From Eubacteriaceae bacterium (GTDB taxonomy: Bacteria; Bacillota; Clostridia; Peptostreptococcales; Anaerovoracaceae), in assembly GCA_902362805.1 (NCBI GenBank), contig CABIXY010000005.1, forward strand, positions 1 through 64,000: a stretch of 64,000 nt of DNA, written 5' to 3'. Below, one piece after another: positions 51,821 through 60,710 of the stretch. The notes beneath the pieces are model-generated. The model was not told the origin of the DNA. It saw only the letters and a program-made list of their open reading frames with translations, and ran no database searches. Each line of letters opens with the position of its first letter. The first letter of the stretch is position 1. A program made the translations under genes and the position numbers.

Positions 51821-51972
51821 TGACGGGGCTGATACTTCGCGTCGCGCGTTGCAATTTCATGCTGCAAGCGAATCTGTGATTTGGCTGAGGAGCTGACACC
51901 GTTTTGGCACCTCCTCCAAATCACGAGAGCGAGCATTGAAATTGCAGCAAGACGAGGTTCTCAGCCCCGTCA
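51821..51972. repeat. Nested multi-stem inverted repeat inside the fab operon
   Basis: Outer arms TGACGGGGCTGA / TCAGCCCCGTCA (51821-51832, 51961-51972) enclose TGCAATTTCA / TGAAATTGCA (51850, 51937), GTGATTTGG / CCAAATCAC (51876, 51916) and GAGGAG / CTCCTC. All pair in the same nesting order, giving one long arm. The remainder of 51635-51820 holds smaller palindromes (GCTCTGCGCAGAGC at about 51671) and no gene. Confidence 0.75.
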
Positions 51973-51982
51973 TCTTCCCTGC

Positions 51983-52723
51983 TTACATCATGCACATGCC
52001 GCCATCTACACAGATGACCTGACCTGTAATGTAGCCCGACTGATCTGAAGCTAAGAACTTCACCGCATTAGCTACGTCCTCAGGACTTCCAAGTGTTCCT
52101 TTTGGAATAGATGCACTGATGGCAGAAGCCGCCGCTTCTGGCAGATTTGCCGTCATATCCGTAGCAATAAAGCCTGGCGCCACTGCATTGACCGTGATTC
52201 CGCGAGCCGCAATCTCACGAGCAAAGGATTTTGTCATACCTATAACGCCCGCTTTGCTGGCCGCGTAATTGACCTGGCCTGCATTTCCCATGAGTCCCAC
52301 TACGCTAGCCATGTTGACAATACGACCGTAGCGTTTCTTCATCATGGTGCGGCTCACCGCTTTCATCATTAAATAAGTACCGCGAAGGTTGGTAGCGATC
52401 ACTTGATCAAACTCCTCGTCAGACATTCTCATCAGAACATTATCGCGGGTGATGCCCGCATTGTTGACTAGAATATCCACAGTCCCGAAAGTCTTTACTG
52501 CCTCTTCAACTAATCGAGTACAGTCCTCTGATGAGGCTACATCGCCGCGAACAACCAGGGTCTGCACCCCGTGTTCTTGACAGAGTGCAGCGGTTTCAGA
52601 TGCAGCTCCTTCATTTCCGGCATAATTGATAACTACGTTAGCGCCTTCTTCCGCTAATGCGAGAGCGACTGCTCTGCCGATACCGCGGCTGGCACCTGTA
52701 ACGATTGCTGTCTTTCCTTTCAT
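51983..52723 (-). CDS. fabG: 3-oxoacyl-ACP reductase
   Basis: 246 aa short-chain dehydrogenase. It uses NADPH to reduce 3-oxoacyl-ACP. The nucleotide motif TGASRGIGRAVALALA, NNAGITRD, the catalytic Ser in MASVVGLMGN and YAASKAG (Tyr-Lys) are intact. It begins 3 bp after fabD. Confidence 0.96.
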   Translation of the reverse strand: MKGKTAIVTGASRGIGRAVALALAEEGANVVINYAGNEGAASETAALCQEHGVQTLVVRGDVASSEDCTRLVEEAVKTFGTVDILVNNAGITRDNVLMRMSDEEFDQVIATNLRGTYLMMKAVSRTMMKKRYGRIVNMASVVGLMGNAGQVNYAASKAGVIGMTKSFAREIAARGITVNAVAPGFIATDMTANLPEAAASAISASIPKGTLGSPEDVANAVKFLASDQSGYITGQVICVDGGMCMM

Positions 52724-52726
52724 AGC

Positions 52727-53653
52727 TTACATGTCTCCTTTCAGCGTTTCCACTACGGTCTGCAGACCCTCTAAGTTTTCTATATTCAGGCATTTAATTT
52801 CCTTACATGTCTTGCGTACAAAGCCCGACAGCGCCTTGCCTGGTCCAACTTCAATGACCGTATCGATTCCGGCAGCAGCCATCGTCTTGATGGTATCTTC
52901 AAAGTAGACACTGTGTGAAACCTGGCGCACCAATAGTTCAGCTACCGTTTCCTCGTCTGTATTTTCGCGCCCTACAGCATTGAAGATGACAGGAAATTTC
53001 ATCTCACCGAAGACTGTATCGTTAAATACCGATTCTAAGGCTTTTCCTGCGGGTTCCATAAACACTGTATGAAAAGGTCCGCTGACAGGAAGTGGCACAC
53101 ACCTGCGAGCACCTCTCTCAGAAGCCAGGACTGTGCACTTTTCTACAGCCGCCGCTTCTCCTGCAATGACGATCTGACCAGGACAGTTATAGTTGGCAAT
53201 CTGCACCACGCCCACATCAGATGCGGCATTACAACATTCTGCCAGCGCTTCCCGATCAAAACCCATGATGGCGCTCATCTTACAGTCAACTCCTGCGGCT
53301 GCCTGATGCATTTCCTGGGCACGGCGAGTTACCAATTGAATGGCCATTTTTGCATCAAAGACGCCGCTGGCATGAAGGGCCGAATATTCGCCCAGACTGA
53401 GGCCCGCTGCCATTTCCGGCTGCACGTCCGCCTGCCACAGCTCTGCCATGATGCCGGCAGCAAAAGCGACCATGATCGGCTGGGTATTTCTCGTATCTGA
53501 AAGTTTCTCCATCGGTCCGTCAAAAGCGATCTGACGCTGTTCCTGTGGCAGCAGGTCAAAGACTTCTCTGAATGCTTCACAGTTCTCATACAAATCTTTT
53601 CCCATTCCCACGGCCTGGCTTCCCTGGCCGGCAAATAAAATTCCAAGTTTCAT
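52727..53653 (-). CDS. fabD: Malonyl-CoA:ACP transacylase
   Basis: 308 aa. It loads malonyl groups onto ACP. The N-terminal LFAGQGSQAVGMGKDLY and nucleophile GLSLGEYSALHASG (Ser) are present; the malonate-binding Arg is in RRAQEMHQA and the catalytic His in SGPFHTVFM. It directly abuts the FabK-like gene (no gap). Confidence 0.96.
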   Translation of the reverse strand: MKLGILFAGQGSQAVGMGKDLYENCEAFREVFDLLPQEQRQIAFDGPMEKLSDTRNTQPIMVAFAAGIMAELWQADVQPEMAAGLSLGEYSALHASGVFDAKMAIQLVTRRAQEMHQAAAGVDCKMSAIMGFDREALAECCNAASDVGVVQIANYNCPGQIVIAGEAAAVEKCTVLASERGARRCVPLPVSGPFHTVFMEPAGKALESVFNDTVFGEMKFPVIFNAVGRENTDEETVAELLVRQVSHSVYFEDTIKTMAAAGIDTVIEVGPGKALSGFVRKTCKEIKCLNIENLEGLQTVVETLKGDM

Positions 53654-54685
53654 CTATTTACTCCATTCTGAAGAAAGTTCTTCCATCAGGGCCTTTACTG
53701 TGGTCATTTTGTTGATGCGTCCCACGTTGCTGCCGCAGAAGAAAAGTCCTTCTTCATAGTTTCCATTATATCCTTCAATCAAAGCTCTGTTGATGCAGTA
53801 AGGTGTTTCCGCCGGATTACAGGTATGAATGCATCCGATACAGGTCTCCGGTGCAAACCGCTGTCCTGCTGCCACCTTCTTCATCAAAGGTGTTCGCAGT
53901 CCTCTTCCCGGCATGCCTACTGGACTTTTGAGTATCATCACATCCTCATCTGAGGCGCCAAGAATCACATCCTTGAAGCCCTGGCTCGCATCGCACTCTT
54001 CGCAGGCGATGAAGCGAGTAGCGATCTGCACTCCCTTGGCCCCTGCTGCTAAGGCTTTGCGTATATCTGCGCCGTCAAAGATGCTGCCCGCCGCAAAGAC
54101 TGGTATTTTGTCAGCCTCCTGCACCACATCTGCCACGATATCCATCAAAGGCAGCGCGCTGCCATTTTCAACATCCTCTTGGGCAAAGCCCAGATGACCT
54201 CCCGCCTGGCTTCCTTCTACTACGAAGAAATCAGGCTCGTGGTCGTGGCGTTTTCCCCACATTCTTTTTAAAGTCTTTGCCGCTCTGCCGCTGGAGACGA
54301 TCGGCGCAATCAGCACATCTGAACCAGCTGTCAGTTCAGGCAGCTCCAAAGGCAGTCCCGCACCTGAGATGATCGCATCGATGCCGCATTCGCAGGCTAA
54401 TTTGACCATATCTGCAAAATTGGTGGTCGCTACCATGGCGTTGATGGCGATGAGCCCGTTTCCGCCAGCGATCTCGCGCGCTTTCTCTATCTCTTTGCGC
54501 AAGGCTCTGCGGCCTGCTTCCTCCGCGTTTTGCCAGAAGTCAGGCTCTCTGAAACCGATATTTGCTGTGGAGATGACCCCCATACCGCCTTCTCTGGCTA
54601 CAGCGCCAGCCAATCCTCCCAAGGAAATTCCAACGCCCATGCCGCCTTGAATGACCGGCACTGTTAATTTATCTAATGTTTTCAT
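53654..54685 (-). CDS. FabK-like / nitronate monooxygenase-like FMN protein with Cys cluster
   Basis: 343 aa TIM-barrel FMN protein of the nitronate monooxygenase/FabK family (VIQGGMGVGISLGGLAGAVA, EGSQAGGHLGF, IPVFAAGSIFDG, GAKGVQIATRF). It differs from FabK in a C-terminal Cys group, ETCIGCIHTCNPAETPYC and a later FFCGS, which could hold an iron-sulfur cluster. It may be a second enoyl reductase or an electron-transfer partner (inference). It overlaps fabK by 17 bp. Confidence 0.82.
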   Translation of the reverse strand: MKTLDKLTVPVIQGGMGVGISLGGLAGAVAREGGMGVISTANIGFREPDFWQNAEEAGRRALRKEIEKAREIAGGNGLIAINAMVATTNFADMVKLACECGIDAIISGAGLPLELPELTAGSDVLIAPIVSSGRAAKTLKRMWGKRHDHEPDFFVVEGSQAGGHLGFAQEDVENGSALPLMDIVADVVQEADKIPVFAAGSIFDGADIRKALAAGAKGVQIATRFIACEECDASQGFKDVILGASDEDVMILKSPVGMPGRGLRTPLMKKVAAGQRFAPETCIGCIHTCNPAETPYCINRALIEGYNGNYEEGLFFCGSNVGRINKMTTVKALMEELSSEWSK

Positions 54686-55580
54686 ATTCTCTTACCATGT
54701 TTTCCAGTATTGTTCTCACCGGTAAAATTTCTTTTACCATGCCACTGACCTGGCCCGCCATCAGGGAGCCATTCTTCACGTCACCGTCAACGACGGCTTT
54801 GCGAAGAGAGCCAAGGGTGTACTTCTCCAGGTCCATCAAGCTGGCGCCTGCCTTCTCCTGTTTCACGTATTCGCGAGCCATTGGGTTTTTCAGGATTCTC
54901 ACCGGCGCGCCGCCGATTCTGCCTGTCACGATGGTATCGTTGTCCCTGGCTTTCACCACGGCTTCTTTATAATTTTGATGAATCGGGCATTCGTCGCTGG
55001 CCAGAAGACAGGTTCCAATCTGGACGCCGCTTGCTCCCAAAACAAAGGCAGCCGCCATCTGTCTGCCGCTGGCAATACCGCCCGCTGCAATGACTGGTAC
55101 ATCCACTGCATCGCAGACCTGGGGAACCAGAGCCATGGTCGTCAGTTCGCCGATGTGGCCGCCGCTTTCGCAGCCTTCCGCCACGATGCCGTCAGCGCCC
55201 AGACCGGATAACCTCTTTGCCAGGGCCACAGAGGAAACCACCGGGAACACTTTGATGCCTGCAGCCTTCCAGCTTTCCATGTATTTTCCCGGATTTCCAG
55301 CGCCCGTGGTGACCGCTGCAACCTTTTCTTCTACCACGATTTCCGCCATCTTGTCGGCGTCCGGGTTCATCAGCATGATATTCACGCTGAAAGGTTTGTC
55401 GGTCAGAGATTTGCACACCTTAATGTGCTGCCTCAGTGTTTCGGCATCCATGCCGCCGGCTCCGATAGTCCCGAGAGCGCCGGCGTTTGACACCGCTGCG
55501 GCAAACTCACCTGTTGCGATGTTTGCCATGCCACCCTGGAAAATTGGAAATTCTATATTTAAAAGTTCATTAATTTTCAT
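54669..55580 (-). CDS. fabK: Enoyl-ACP reductase II
   Basis: 303 aa FMN enzyme that reduces trans-2-enoyl-ACP, the last step of each elongation cycle. FPIFQGGMANIATGEFAAAVSNAG, AEGCESGGHIGE, VPVIAAGGIASG and LGASGVQIGTCLLAS are typical. No FabI is encoded in this window. It is preceded by a 259-bp hairpin-rich spacer and overlaps the second FabK-like gene. Confidence 0.93.
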   Translation of the reverse strand: MKINELLNIEFPIFQGGMANIATGEFAAAVSNAGALGTIGAGGMDAETLRQHIKVCKSLTDKPFSVNIMLMNPDADKMAEIVVEEKVAAVTTGAGNPGKYMESWKAAGIKVFPVVSSVALAKRLSGLGADGIVAEGCESGGHIGELTTMALVPQVCDAVDVPVIAAGGIASGRQMAAAFVLGASGVQIGTCLLASDECPIHQNYKEAVVKARDNDTIVTGRIGGAPVRILKNPMAREYVKQEKAGASLMDLEKYTLGSLRKAVVDGDVKNGSLMAGQVSGMVKEILPVRTILENMVREYENIR

Positions 55581-55839
55581 ACTTGTATTTTCCTTTATTA
55601 AATGTAATACGACGAACTCCTAGCCGCTCCCTCGTCGCGGGGAGTTCCAACAGTCAATTGCAGCCGGCTGAAGCCGGGCAATTGTTGCATAAGGTCTTCC
55701 CAGCAATTCACTTCGTGAATTGGGGCAAGCACCATTAAGCATCAATTCTGCCTTTTCGCCCCAAGCTTCGCTTGGCTAGGCGAAACGGACAGCGAAGCAT
55801 GTGCAACATGCGTAGGAGTACAACGCAGTTGTACGTTGC
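55581..55839. other. Hairpin-rich spacer between fabH and fabK
   Basis: No gene seen. Short palindromes follow one another: GAACTCC/GGAGTTC, CAATTG...CAATTG around AGCCGGCT, CAATTCACttcGTGAATTG, CCAAGCttcGCTTGG inside TTTTCGCC/GGCGAAA, GCATGttGCAACATGC-like and TACAACgcaGTTGTA. They suggest a structured RNA segment or repeat remnants. Confidence 0.55.
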
Positions 55840-56793
55840 CTAGCCGTTCATTTCATTCACGGGGCAGAATGTAATCAGCATGGACCCATAGGTCAGTCCT
55901 GCTCCAAATCCGGTGCAGACCATCTTCGAGCCGGATTTCAAGAGTCCCTGCTCTTCCATTTCGCACAGCGCGATAGGAATGCTGGCTGCCGATGTATTGC
56001 CATAACTGTATAAGTTCTTAAAGAATTTTTCTTTGTCCTTGGAGATTCTTCTGGCCGCATTGTCTATGATTCGCTCATTGGCCTGATGGCAGACAAAATA
56101 GTCGATATCCGCATCCGTGCACCCTGCCTTTGCCAGCACTTCTTTGATGCAGGCAGGCACCTTGCTGACCGCAAAACGATAGACTTCCTGGCCAGCCATT
56201 TTGATGGCTGTATCCTGACGTGAACAATAGAGAATCTCTTTGTTTGCCGCACACCCTCCGTAGAACACGAATTGAGCGGCCTCATCGTATTCGAGAACCG
56301 CAGCCCCTGCACCGTCTCCAAAGAGAACACAGGTCGCTCTGTCGCTCATATCCATCAAAGGGGAAATCTTCTCACTTCCGATGACCAGGGCATATTTGCC
56401 GCTGCCGCTGGCTAAAAGGCCGTTTGCGATATTGCATCCGTAAATAAACCCAGAGCAGGCACCGTTGATGTCCAGGGCCATAATCTGCTCGTCTAGACCC
56501 AGTCTTCCCGCCACGTTACACGCCACTGCCGGCGTATAGTCGTCCGGCGTAAACGTGCATACGATACACATGGCGATATCTTCTTTCGCTACCCCCGCCT
56601 GTTTTAAGGCCTGGGCAGCCGCTTCAAAAGCCATATCCTCGTTAGTCTTGTTTTCCGCAAAGAAGCGGGACCTGATGCCTGTCTTCGCTCTGACCCATTG
56701 ATCGCTGGTGTCCACAATCTGTGCCAGGTCGTCGTTTGTCACGACTCTGTCGCCTTCAGCTCTGCCAAGACCGATTATCTTAATTCCTGCCAT
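55840..56793 (-). CDS. fabH: 3-oxoacyl-ACP synthase III
   Basis: 317 aa from the ATG at 56793 ([15 protein letters not shown]). It starts fatty-acid synthesis by condensing acyl-CoA with malonyl-ACP. Catalytic Cys in NGACSGFIYG, His in VCHQANERI and Asn in YGNTSAASIP. It overlaps accA by 14 bp; a longer frame to 56877 lies wholly within accA and lacks a better site. Confidence 0.95.
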   Translation of the reverse strand: MAGIKIIGLGRAEGDRVVTNDDLAQIVDTSDQWVRAKTGIRSRFFAENKTNEDMAFEAAAQALKQAGVAKEDIAMCIVCTFTPDDYTPAVACNVAGRLGLDEQIMALDINGACSGFIYGCNIANGLLASGSGKYALVIGSEKISPLMDMSDRATCVLFGDGAGAAVLEYDEAAQFVFYGGCAANKEILYCSRQDTAIKMAGQEVYRFAVSKVPACIKEVLAKAGCTDADIDYFVCHQANERIIDNAARRISKDKEKFFKNLYSYGNTSAASIPIALCEMEEQGLLKSGSKMVCTGFGAGLTYGSMLITFCPVNEMNG

Positions 56794-57619
56794 GCTCCGC
56801 TTTCTCCGCCTTTCTCTTAAAGTTTCCTGTATTTCTAAGTTTTTTGTATCTGTCCTTTGCCAAAGCTGTCCCGCCAATTCGGTGGAACTGTGTCAGCCCT
56901 GCGTAAATCTCCCGCTCCACAGCTTCAAAGACATAGGCTTTGGCTCTGTGGGCGCCTTCTTCCGTCTCTGGGATGATGACATCGCAGATTCCCAGTTCTG
57001 CTAAATCTTCCGCCGTCAATTTCATGACATCACAGGCTTCCTCCCATCTGGAAGAGTCCTTCCAGAGAATCGTGGCGAAACCTTCCGGTGAGAGGATGGA
57101 AAAGATACTGTTTTCCAGCATGATGGTCTTGTCGCTGACCCCGATTGCCAGAGCACCGCCGCTGCCGCCTTCGCCGATGAACACAGAAATCGTCGGGACT
57201 TTCAGCCGTGCCATGACTGCAATAGATTTTGCAATGGCCTCACCCTGGCCGCCTGCTTCTGCTTCCAGGCCTGGATAGGCCCCTGGCGTATCCACGAAAG
57301 TGATTACCGGCCGATGAAATTTCTCTGCCTGCAGCATCAGTCTCTCTGCTTTTCTATATCCTTCCGGGTTGGGCATGCCAAACCGGTACTTCAAATTTTC
57401 GTCTAAGTCTCTGCCCTTTTGATGGCCTATAATCGTAACGGGATGGCCGTGAAAAAAGCCAATGCCACCGAGAATGCTGGCATCCTCACCGTTTTTCCTG
57501 TCTCCAGCCAGAGGAAAAAAATCATCAAAAATTGCGTCTATATAATCTCTGGTTGTAGGACGCTGCGGGTGCCTGGCTAAAGCGACTCGTTCTGCTGCCG
57601 TCTTTTGGCTGATCTTCAT
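56780..57619 (-). CDS. accA: Acetyl-CoA carboxylase, carboxyltransferase alpha
   Basis: 279 aa. With AccD it transfers the carboxyl group from biotin to acetyl-Co[36 protein letters not shown] and [14 protein letters not shown] are family motifs. It is shorter than the E. coli form but usual for Clostridia. It overlaps accD by 4 bp and fabH by 14 bp. Confidence 0.95.
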   Translation of the reverse strand: MKISQKTAAERVALARHPQRPTTRDYIDAIFDDFFPLAGDRKNGEDASILGGIGFFHGHPVTIIGHQKGRDLDENLKYRFGMPNPEGYRKAERLMLQAEKFHRPVITFVDTPGAYPGLEAEAGGQGEAIAKSIAVMARLKVPTISVFIGEGGSGGALAIGVSDKTIMLENSIFSILSPEGFATILWKDSSRWEEACDVMKLTAEDLAELGICDVIIPETEEGAHRAKAYVFEAVEREIYAGLTQFHRIGGTALAKDRYKKLRNTGNFKRKAEKAEHGRN

Positions 57620-58452
57620 TTTCTGCCCCTCCTGTCGTGTAGCTTTAGTAGTAGTCCCAATTTCTCACGCATCGCAGACCGAGGAACGATTGCATCGACA
57701 AAACCGTGATCCATCAGATATTCAGAGCGCTGAAATCCTTCCGGAAGGGACTGGCCGATAGTCTGCTCGATAACCCGAGGACCTGCAAAGCCGATCAATG
57801 CTTTTGGTTCCGCCAGAATGATGTCTCCCAGGCTGGCGAAGCTGGCCGTCACACCGCCTGTGGTGGGATGGGTCAGTACGGATATGTACAGGAGCCCTTC
57901 CTCTCCGTGTCTTGCTACAGCTGCTGAAGTCTTGGCCATCTGGAAGAGGGAGAGGATTCCCTCCTGCATTCTGGCTCCCCCAGAAGCACAGAAGATAATC
58001 AGCGGAAGTTTATTTTTCGTGGCGTACTCGCAGGCTCTGGTGATCTTTTCCCCTACGGCCATTCCCATGCTGCCCATCATAAATCTATTGTCCATGACAC
58101 AGATTACCGTTTTCGTCCCTTCGATCTTTCCTGTCCCTGTGATGACTGCCTCTTTCAGACCCGTCTTTTTTCTCTGCTGTGTCAGCTTTTCTTCATATTC
58201 CGGGAAACCCAGAGGGTTATCTCCCTTGAGGCCGCCGCAGATTTCTCTGAAAGATTTGGGGTCCAGCACAGTCTTCAATCTATATTTTGCCGATACATTG
58301 TAGTGATGGCCGCAGGTGCATACATACAGATTCTTTGAAAGTTGATCCTTGGTGAGCTTTTGACCGCACTCCGGACAGATGATAAGCTGTTCTGTCGTAT
58401 TCAGTTCTTTTAGTGCAGAGAGAAATTCTCTCTTTTGTTTAAACGGATTCAT
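57616..58452 (-). CDS. accD: Acetyl-CoA carboxylase, carboxyltransferase beta
   Basis: 278 aa. The N-terminal zinc ribbon [11 protein letters not shown]...CTCGHHY (residues about 25-50) is followed by the crotonase-like carboxyltransferase core with [19 protein letters not shown] and [16 protein letters not shown]. Partner of AccA, translated in the order AccC-AccD-AccA with overlapping ends. Confidence 0.95.
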   Translation of the reverse strand: MNPFKQKREFLSALKELNTTEQLIICPECGQKLTKDQLSKNLYVCTCGHHYNVSAKYRLKTVLDPKSFREICGGLKGDNPLGFPEYEEKLTQQRKKTGLKEAVITGTGKIEGTKTVICVMDNRFMMGSMGMAVGEKITRACEYATKNKLPLIIFCASGGARMQEGILSLFQMAKTSAAVARHGEEGLLYISVLTHPTTGGVTASFASLGDIILAEPKALIGFAGPRVIEQTIGQSLPEGFQRSEYLMDHGFVDAIVPRSAMREKLGLLLKLHDRRGRK

Positions 58453-59827
58453 GCTTTCCTCCTGCTGCCTCGTAGATGTCTAAGATATCTTTCAGATGGT
58501 TTTCAATAAAACCAGTATCATATCCGCCTCTGAGAAACTCCTGGTTGAACATCAAAAGGTGCTGCACTGGCAAAGTCGTCTCAACACCGGTGATGACGGT
58601 TTCCTCCAAGGCTCTTCGCATCCTTCTGACTGCTTCCAGTCTGGTATTTCCTTTCGCGATGACCTTGGCCACCATGGAATCGTAAAAGGGGCTGATTTCA
58701 CACCCGTTATAGAGGGCGCTGTCCACTCTGATCCCTGCTCCGGCTGGAAAATGTATGAATTCCACCTGTCCGGGACACGGAGCAAAATTGTCAAAGACCC
58801 TCTCCGCCGTAATGCGGCATTCGATGGCGTGGCCAGAAAACTGTATCTCTTCCTGGCTGAATCCAAGGGGAATACCCGAAGCGATGCGAAGCTGCTCTTT
58901 GACGATGTTGATGCCTGTGACCATCTCTGTCACCGGATGTTCCACCTGGATTCTGGTGTTCATCTCGATAAAATAAAAGTTTTCATCCTTGTCTACGACA
59001 AACTCGATGGTTCCGGCGTTTTCGTAGTCAGCGGCCTTTGCCGCCTTGACAGCCGCCTGGCCCATCTTCTCTCTGAGCTCGCTGGAGAGTCCCCAGGCCG
59101 GCGCTTCTTCCACCAGTTTTTGATTTCTTCTCTGTATGGAACAGTCCCGCTCTCCCAGGTGAACTACGTTTCCAAATCCGTCTGCCAGAATCTGAAATTC
59201 GATGTGTCTCGGATTTTCAATGAGTTTCTCCACATACATTTCGCCGTTTCCAAAGCAGCTTTCGGCTTCTGCCGAGGCTGCAGCAAAACCCTCTCGCACT
59301 TCTTCCGGATTATATGCTTTTCGCATGCCTCTGCCGCCGCCGCCTGCCGATGCTTTCATCAAAACGGGATAGCCGATTTTCTCTGCAATGGCTGCCGCTT
59401 CGTCTGCATCTTTCACAGAACCCTCTGATCCGGGAACCACTGGTACACCTGCCTCCACCATCAGTTTACGGGCTGCCGCTTTGTTGCCCATCTTGTCGAT
59501 GGTCCAAGATGCGGGTCCGATAAATTTGATCCCTGCCTCTTCACAAGCCCTGGCAAAATCGCTGTTTTCAGAGAGAAAACCGAAACCTGGGTGAACCGCA
59601 TCGCAGCCGCAGGCTTTTGCCGCTTCTACGATGTTGCTGATGTTCAGATAGCTCTCGCTGGCTCTTGGCCCTCCGATACAGATTGCTTTGGTGGCGATGA
59701 TGGTATGCAGCGCCTGGCGATCAGCCGTGGAATAGACGGAAACTGCTTCGATGGAAGAGTCCAGACATTCTCTGATGATTCTGACCGCAATTTCCCCTCT
59801 GTTGGCGATAAGTACTTTTCTTAACAT
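58439..59827 (-). CDS. accC: Acetyl-CoA carboxylase, biotin carboxylase
   Basis: 462 aa ATP-grasp enzyme that carboxylates biotin on Acc[57 protein letters not shown] and [15 protein letters not shown] are intact. It overlaps accB by 7 bp and accD by 14 bp. Confidence 0.96.
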   Translation of the reverse strand: MLRKVLIANRGEIAVRIIRECLDSSIEAVSVYSTADRQALHTIIATKAICIGGPRASESYLNISNIVEAAKACGCDAVHPGFGFLSENSDFARACEEAGIKFIGPASWTIDKMGNKAAARKLMVEAGVPVVPGSEGSVKDADEAAAIAEKIGYPVLMKASAGGGGRGMRKAYNPEEVREGFAAASAEAESCFGNGEMYVEKLIENPRHIEFQILADGFGNVVHLGERDCSIQRRNQKLVEEAPAWGLSSELREKMGQAAVKAAKAADYENAGTIEFVVDKDENFYFIEMNTRIQVEHPVTEMVTGINIVKEQLRIASGIPLGFSQEEIQFSGHAIECRITAERVFDNFAPCPGQVEFIHFPAGAGIRVDSALYNGCEISPFYDSMVAKVIAKGNTRLEAVRRMRRALEETVITGVETTLPVQHLLMFNQEFLRGGYDTGFIENHLKDILDIYEAAGGKHESV

Positions 59828-60249
59828 GGTTCAACCTCAAATAAGATTTGATCGTATTCTACCAGCTGACCGTTAACACCGTTGATAGCGCGAACAATTC
59901 CGTCCACCGGAGACTTCAGTTCATTCATCATTTTCATGGCTTCGACTAGGCAAAGAACCTGGCCCTTTGAAACCCGGTCTCCCAAGCTGACGTAAGGCGG
60001 CTCATCCGGCGCACCGGCACCGTAATAGACACCCACCAGAGGCGCCTTGACTTTTTCATAGGAGTTCTCTTCTGCTAGAGCTGCCTGATGAACAGACGGC
60101 TGCGTCTGCAGCATCGGCAGGACTGCCGGCGGCGTCTCTCCGCCGCCTTTCTCCAAGTGGAGTTTAAAATCTCTATGTTCAATTTCCATGACGGTCAGGG
60201 AGGAACCTTCAAACCTGTCGATCAGATCGTATATTTCCTTCTGTTCCAT
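59821..60249 (-). CDS. accB: Biotin carboxyl carrier protein
   Basis: 142 aa. The C-terminal biotinyl domain carries LVEAMKMMNEL with the biotinylated Lys. The N-terminal 60 residues are helical, then a Pro/Gln linker. It lies 3 bp after acpP. Confidence 0.95.
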   Translation of the reverse strand: MEQKEIYDLIDRFEGSSLTVMEIEHRDFKLHLEKGGGETPPAVLPMLQTQPSVHQAALAEENSYEKVKAPLVGVYYGAGAPDEPPYVSLGDRVSKGQVLCLVEAMKMMNELKSPVDGIVRAINGVNGQLVEYDQILFEVEPC

Positions 60250-60252
60250 AGG

Positions 60253-60483
60253 TTATGCCTGATACTTCTCGATGCAGCCTACGATGTCACTGACAGTCTT
60301 CATCTTGCCAAGCTCTTCATCAGGAATTTTGATTTCAAATTCTTCTTCCAATGCCATAACCAGTTCCACTGCATCCAGGGAGTCAATTCCAAGATCGTCA
60401 GCGATGTTTGCCTCCATAGTGATCTTCTCTTCATCACATCCCAAAGTGTTAACCATTGTTTCTTTTACTTTTTCAAAATTCAT
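60253..60483 (-). CDS. acpP: Acyl carrier protein
   Basis: 76 aa acidic helical protein. The phosphopantetheine Ser is in [21 protein letters not shown]. It carries growing acyl chains for all Fab enzymes of the operon and is its first gene. AAGGAGAAATAG precedes the ATG. Confidence 0.97.
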   Translation of the reverse strand: MNFEKVKETMVNTLGCDEEKITMEANIADDLGIDSLDAVELVMALEEEFEIKIPDEELGKMKTVSDIVGCIEKYQA

Positions 60484-60521
60484 TTTCTATTTCTCCTTCA
60501 ATACATTCAAATTTTAGTTTT

Positions 60522-60565
60522 AAATTTTTAATTAAAATAATTTATTTAAAAATTTTTAATTAAAA
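60522..60565. promoter_or_regulatory. Twin operator-like repeats before acpP
   Basis: AAATTTTTAATTAAAA occurs exactly at 60522-60537 and 60550-60565, each with internal dyad (TTTTTAATTAAAA). They lie between the transcription start and acpP, the place for repression by FabT. Confidence 0.65.
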
Positions 60566-60575
60566 AACTTTAAGT

Positions 60576-60604
60576 ATCTTATCAGTCCCGCCAGAAAAAG
60601 TCAA
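60576..60604 (-). promoter_or_regulatory. Fatty-acid operon promoter
   Basis: TTGACT (60599-60604), a 17-nt spacer and TAAGAT (60576-60581) on the minus strand; start expected near 60569. Confidence 0.82.
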
Positions 60605-60677
60605 TAGAAAATTTGATTCTTCACAAAACTTACATAAAAAATATGGTGGAAGCAATCTACATTCGCTAATAAAACGC

Positions 60678-60710
60678 AAAAATGCTGCAGAATCATCTGC
60701 AGCATTTTTA
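60678..60710. terminator. Terminator at the end of the GGDEF gene
   Basis: AAAAATGCTGCAGA / TCTGCAGCATTTTT with a 4-nt loop; the stem reaches into the stop codon. Symmetric A and T runs let it work both ways. Confidence 0.88.

Noticed and set aside
51640..51936. 98-aa frame between fabG and fabF
   Set aside because: Lies in the nested inverted repeat and has no ribosome-binding site or homologue that I recognise.
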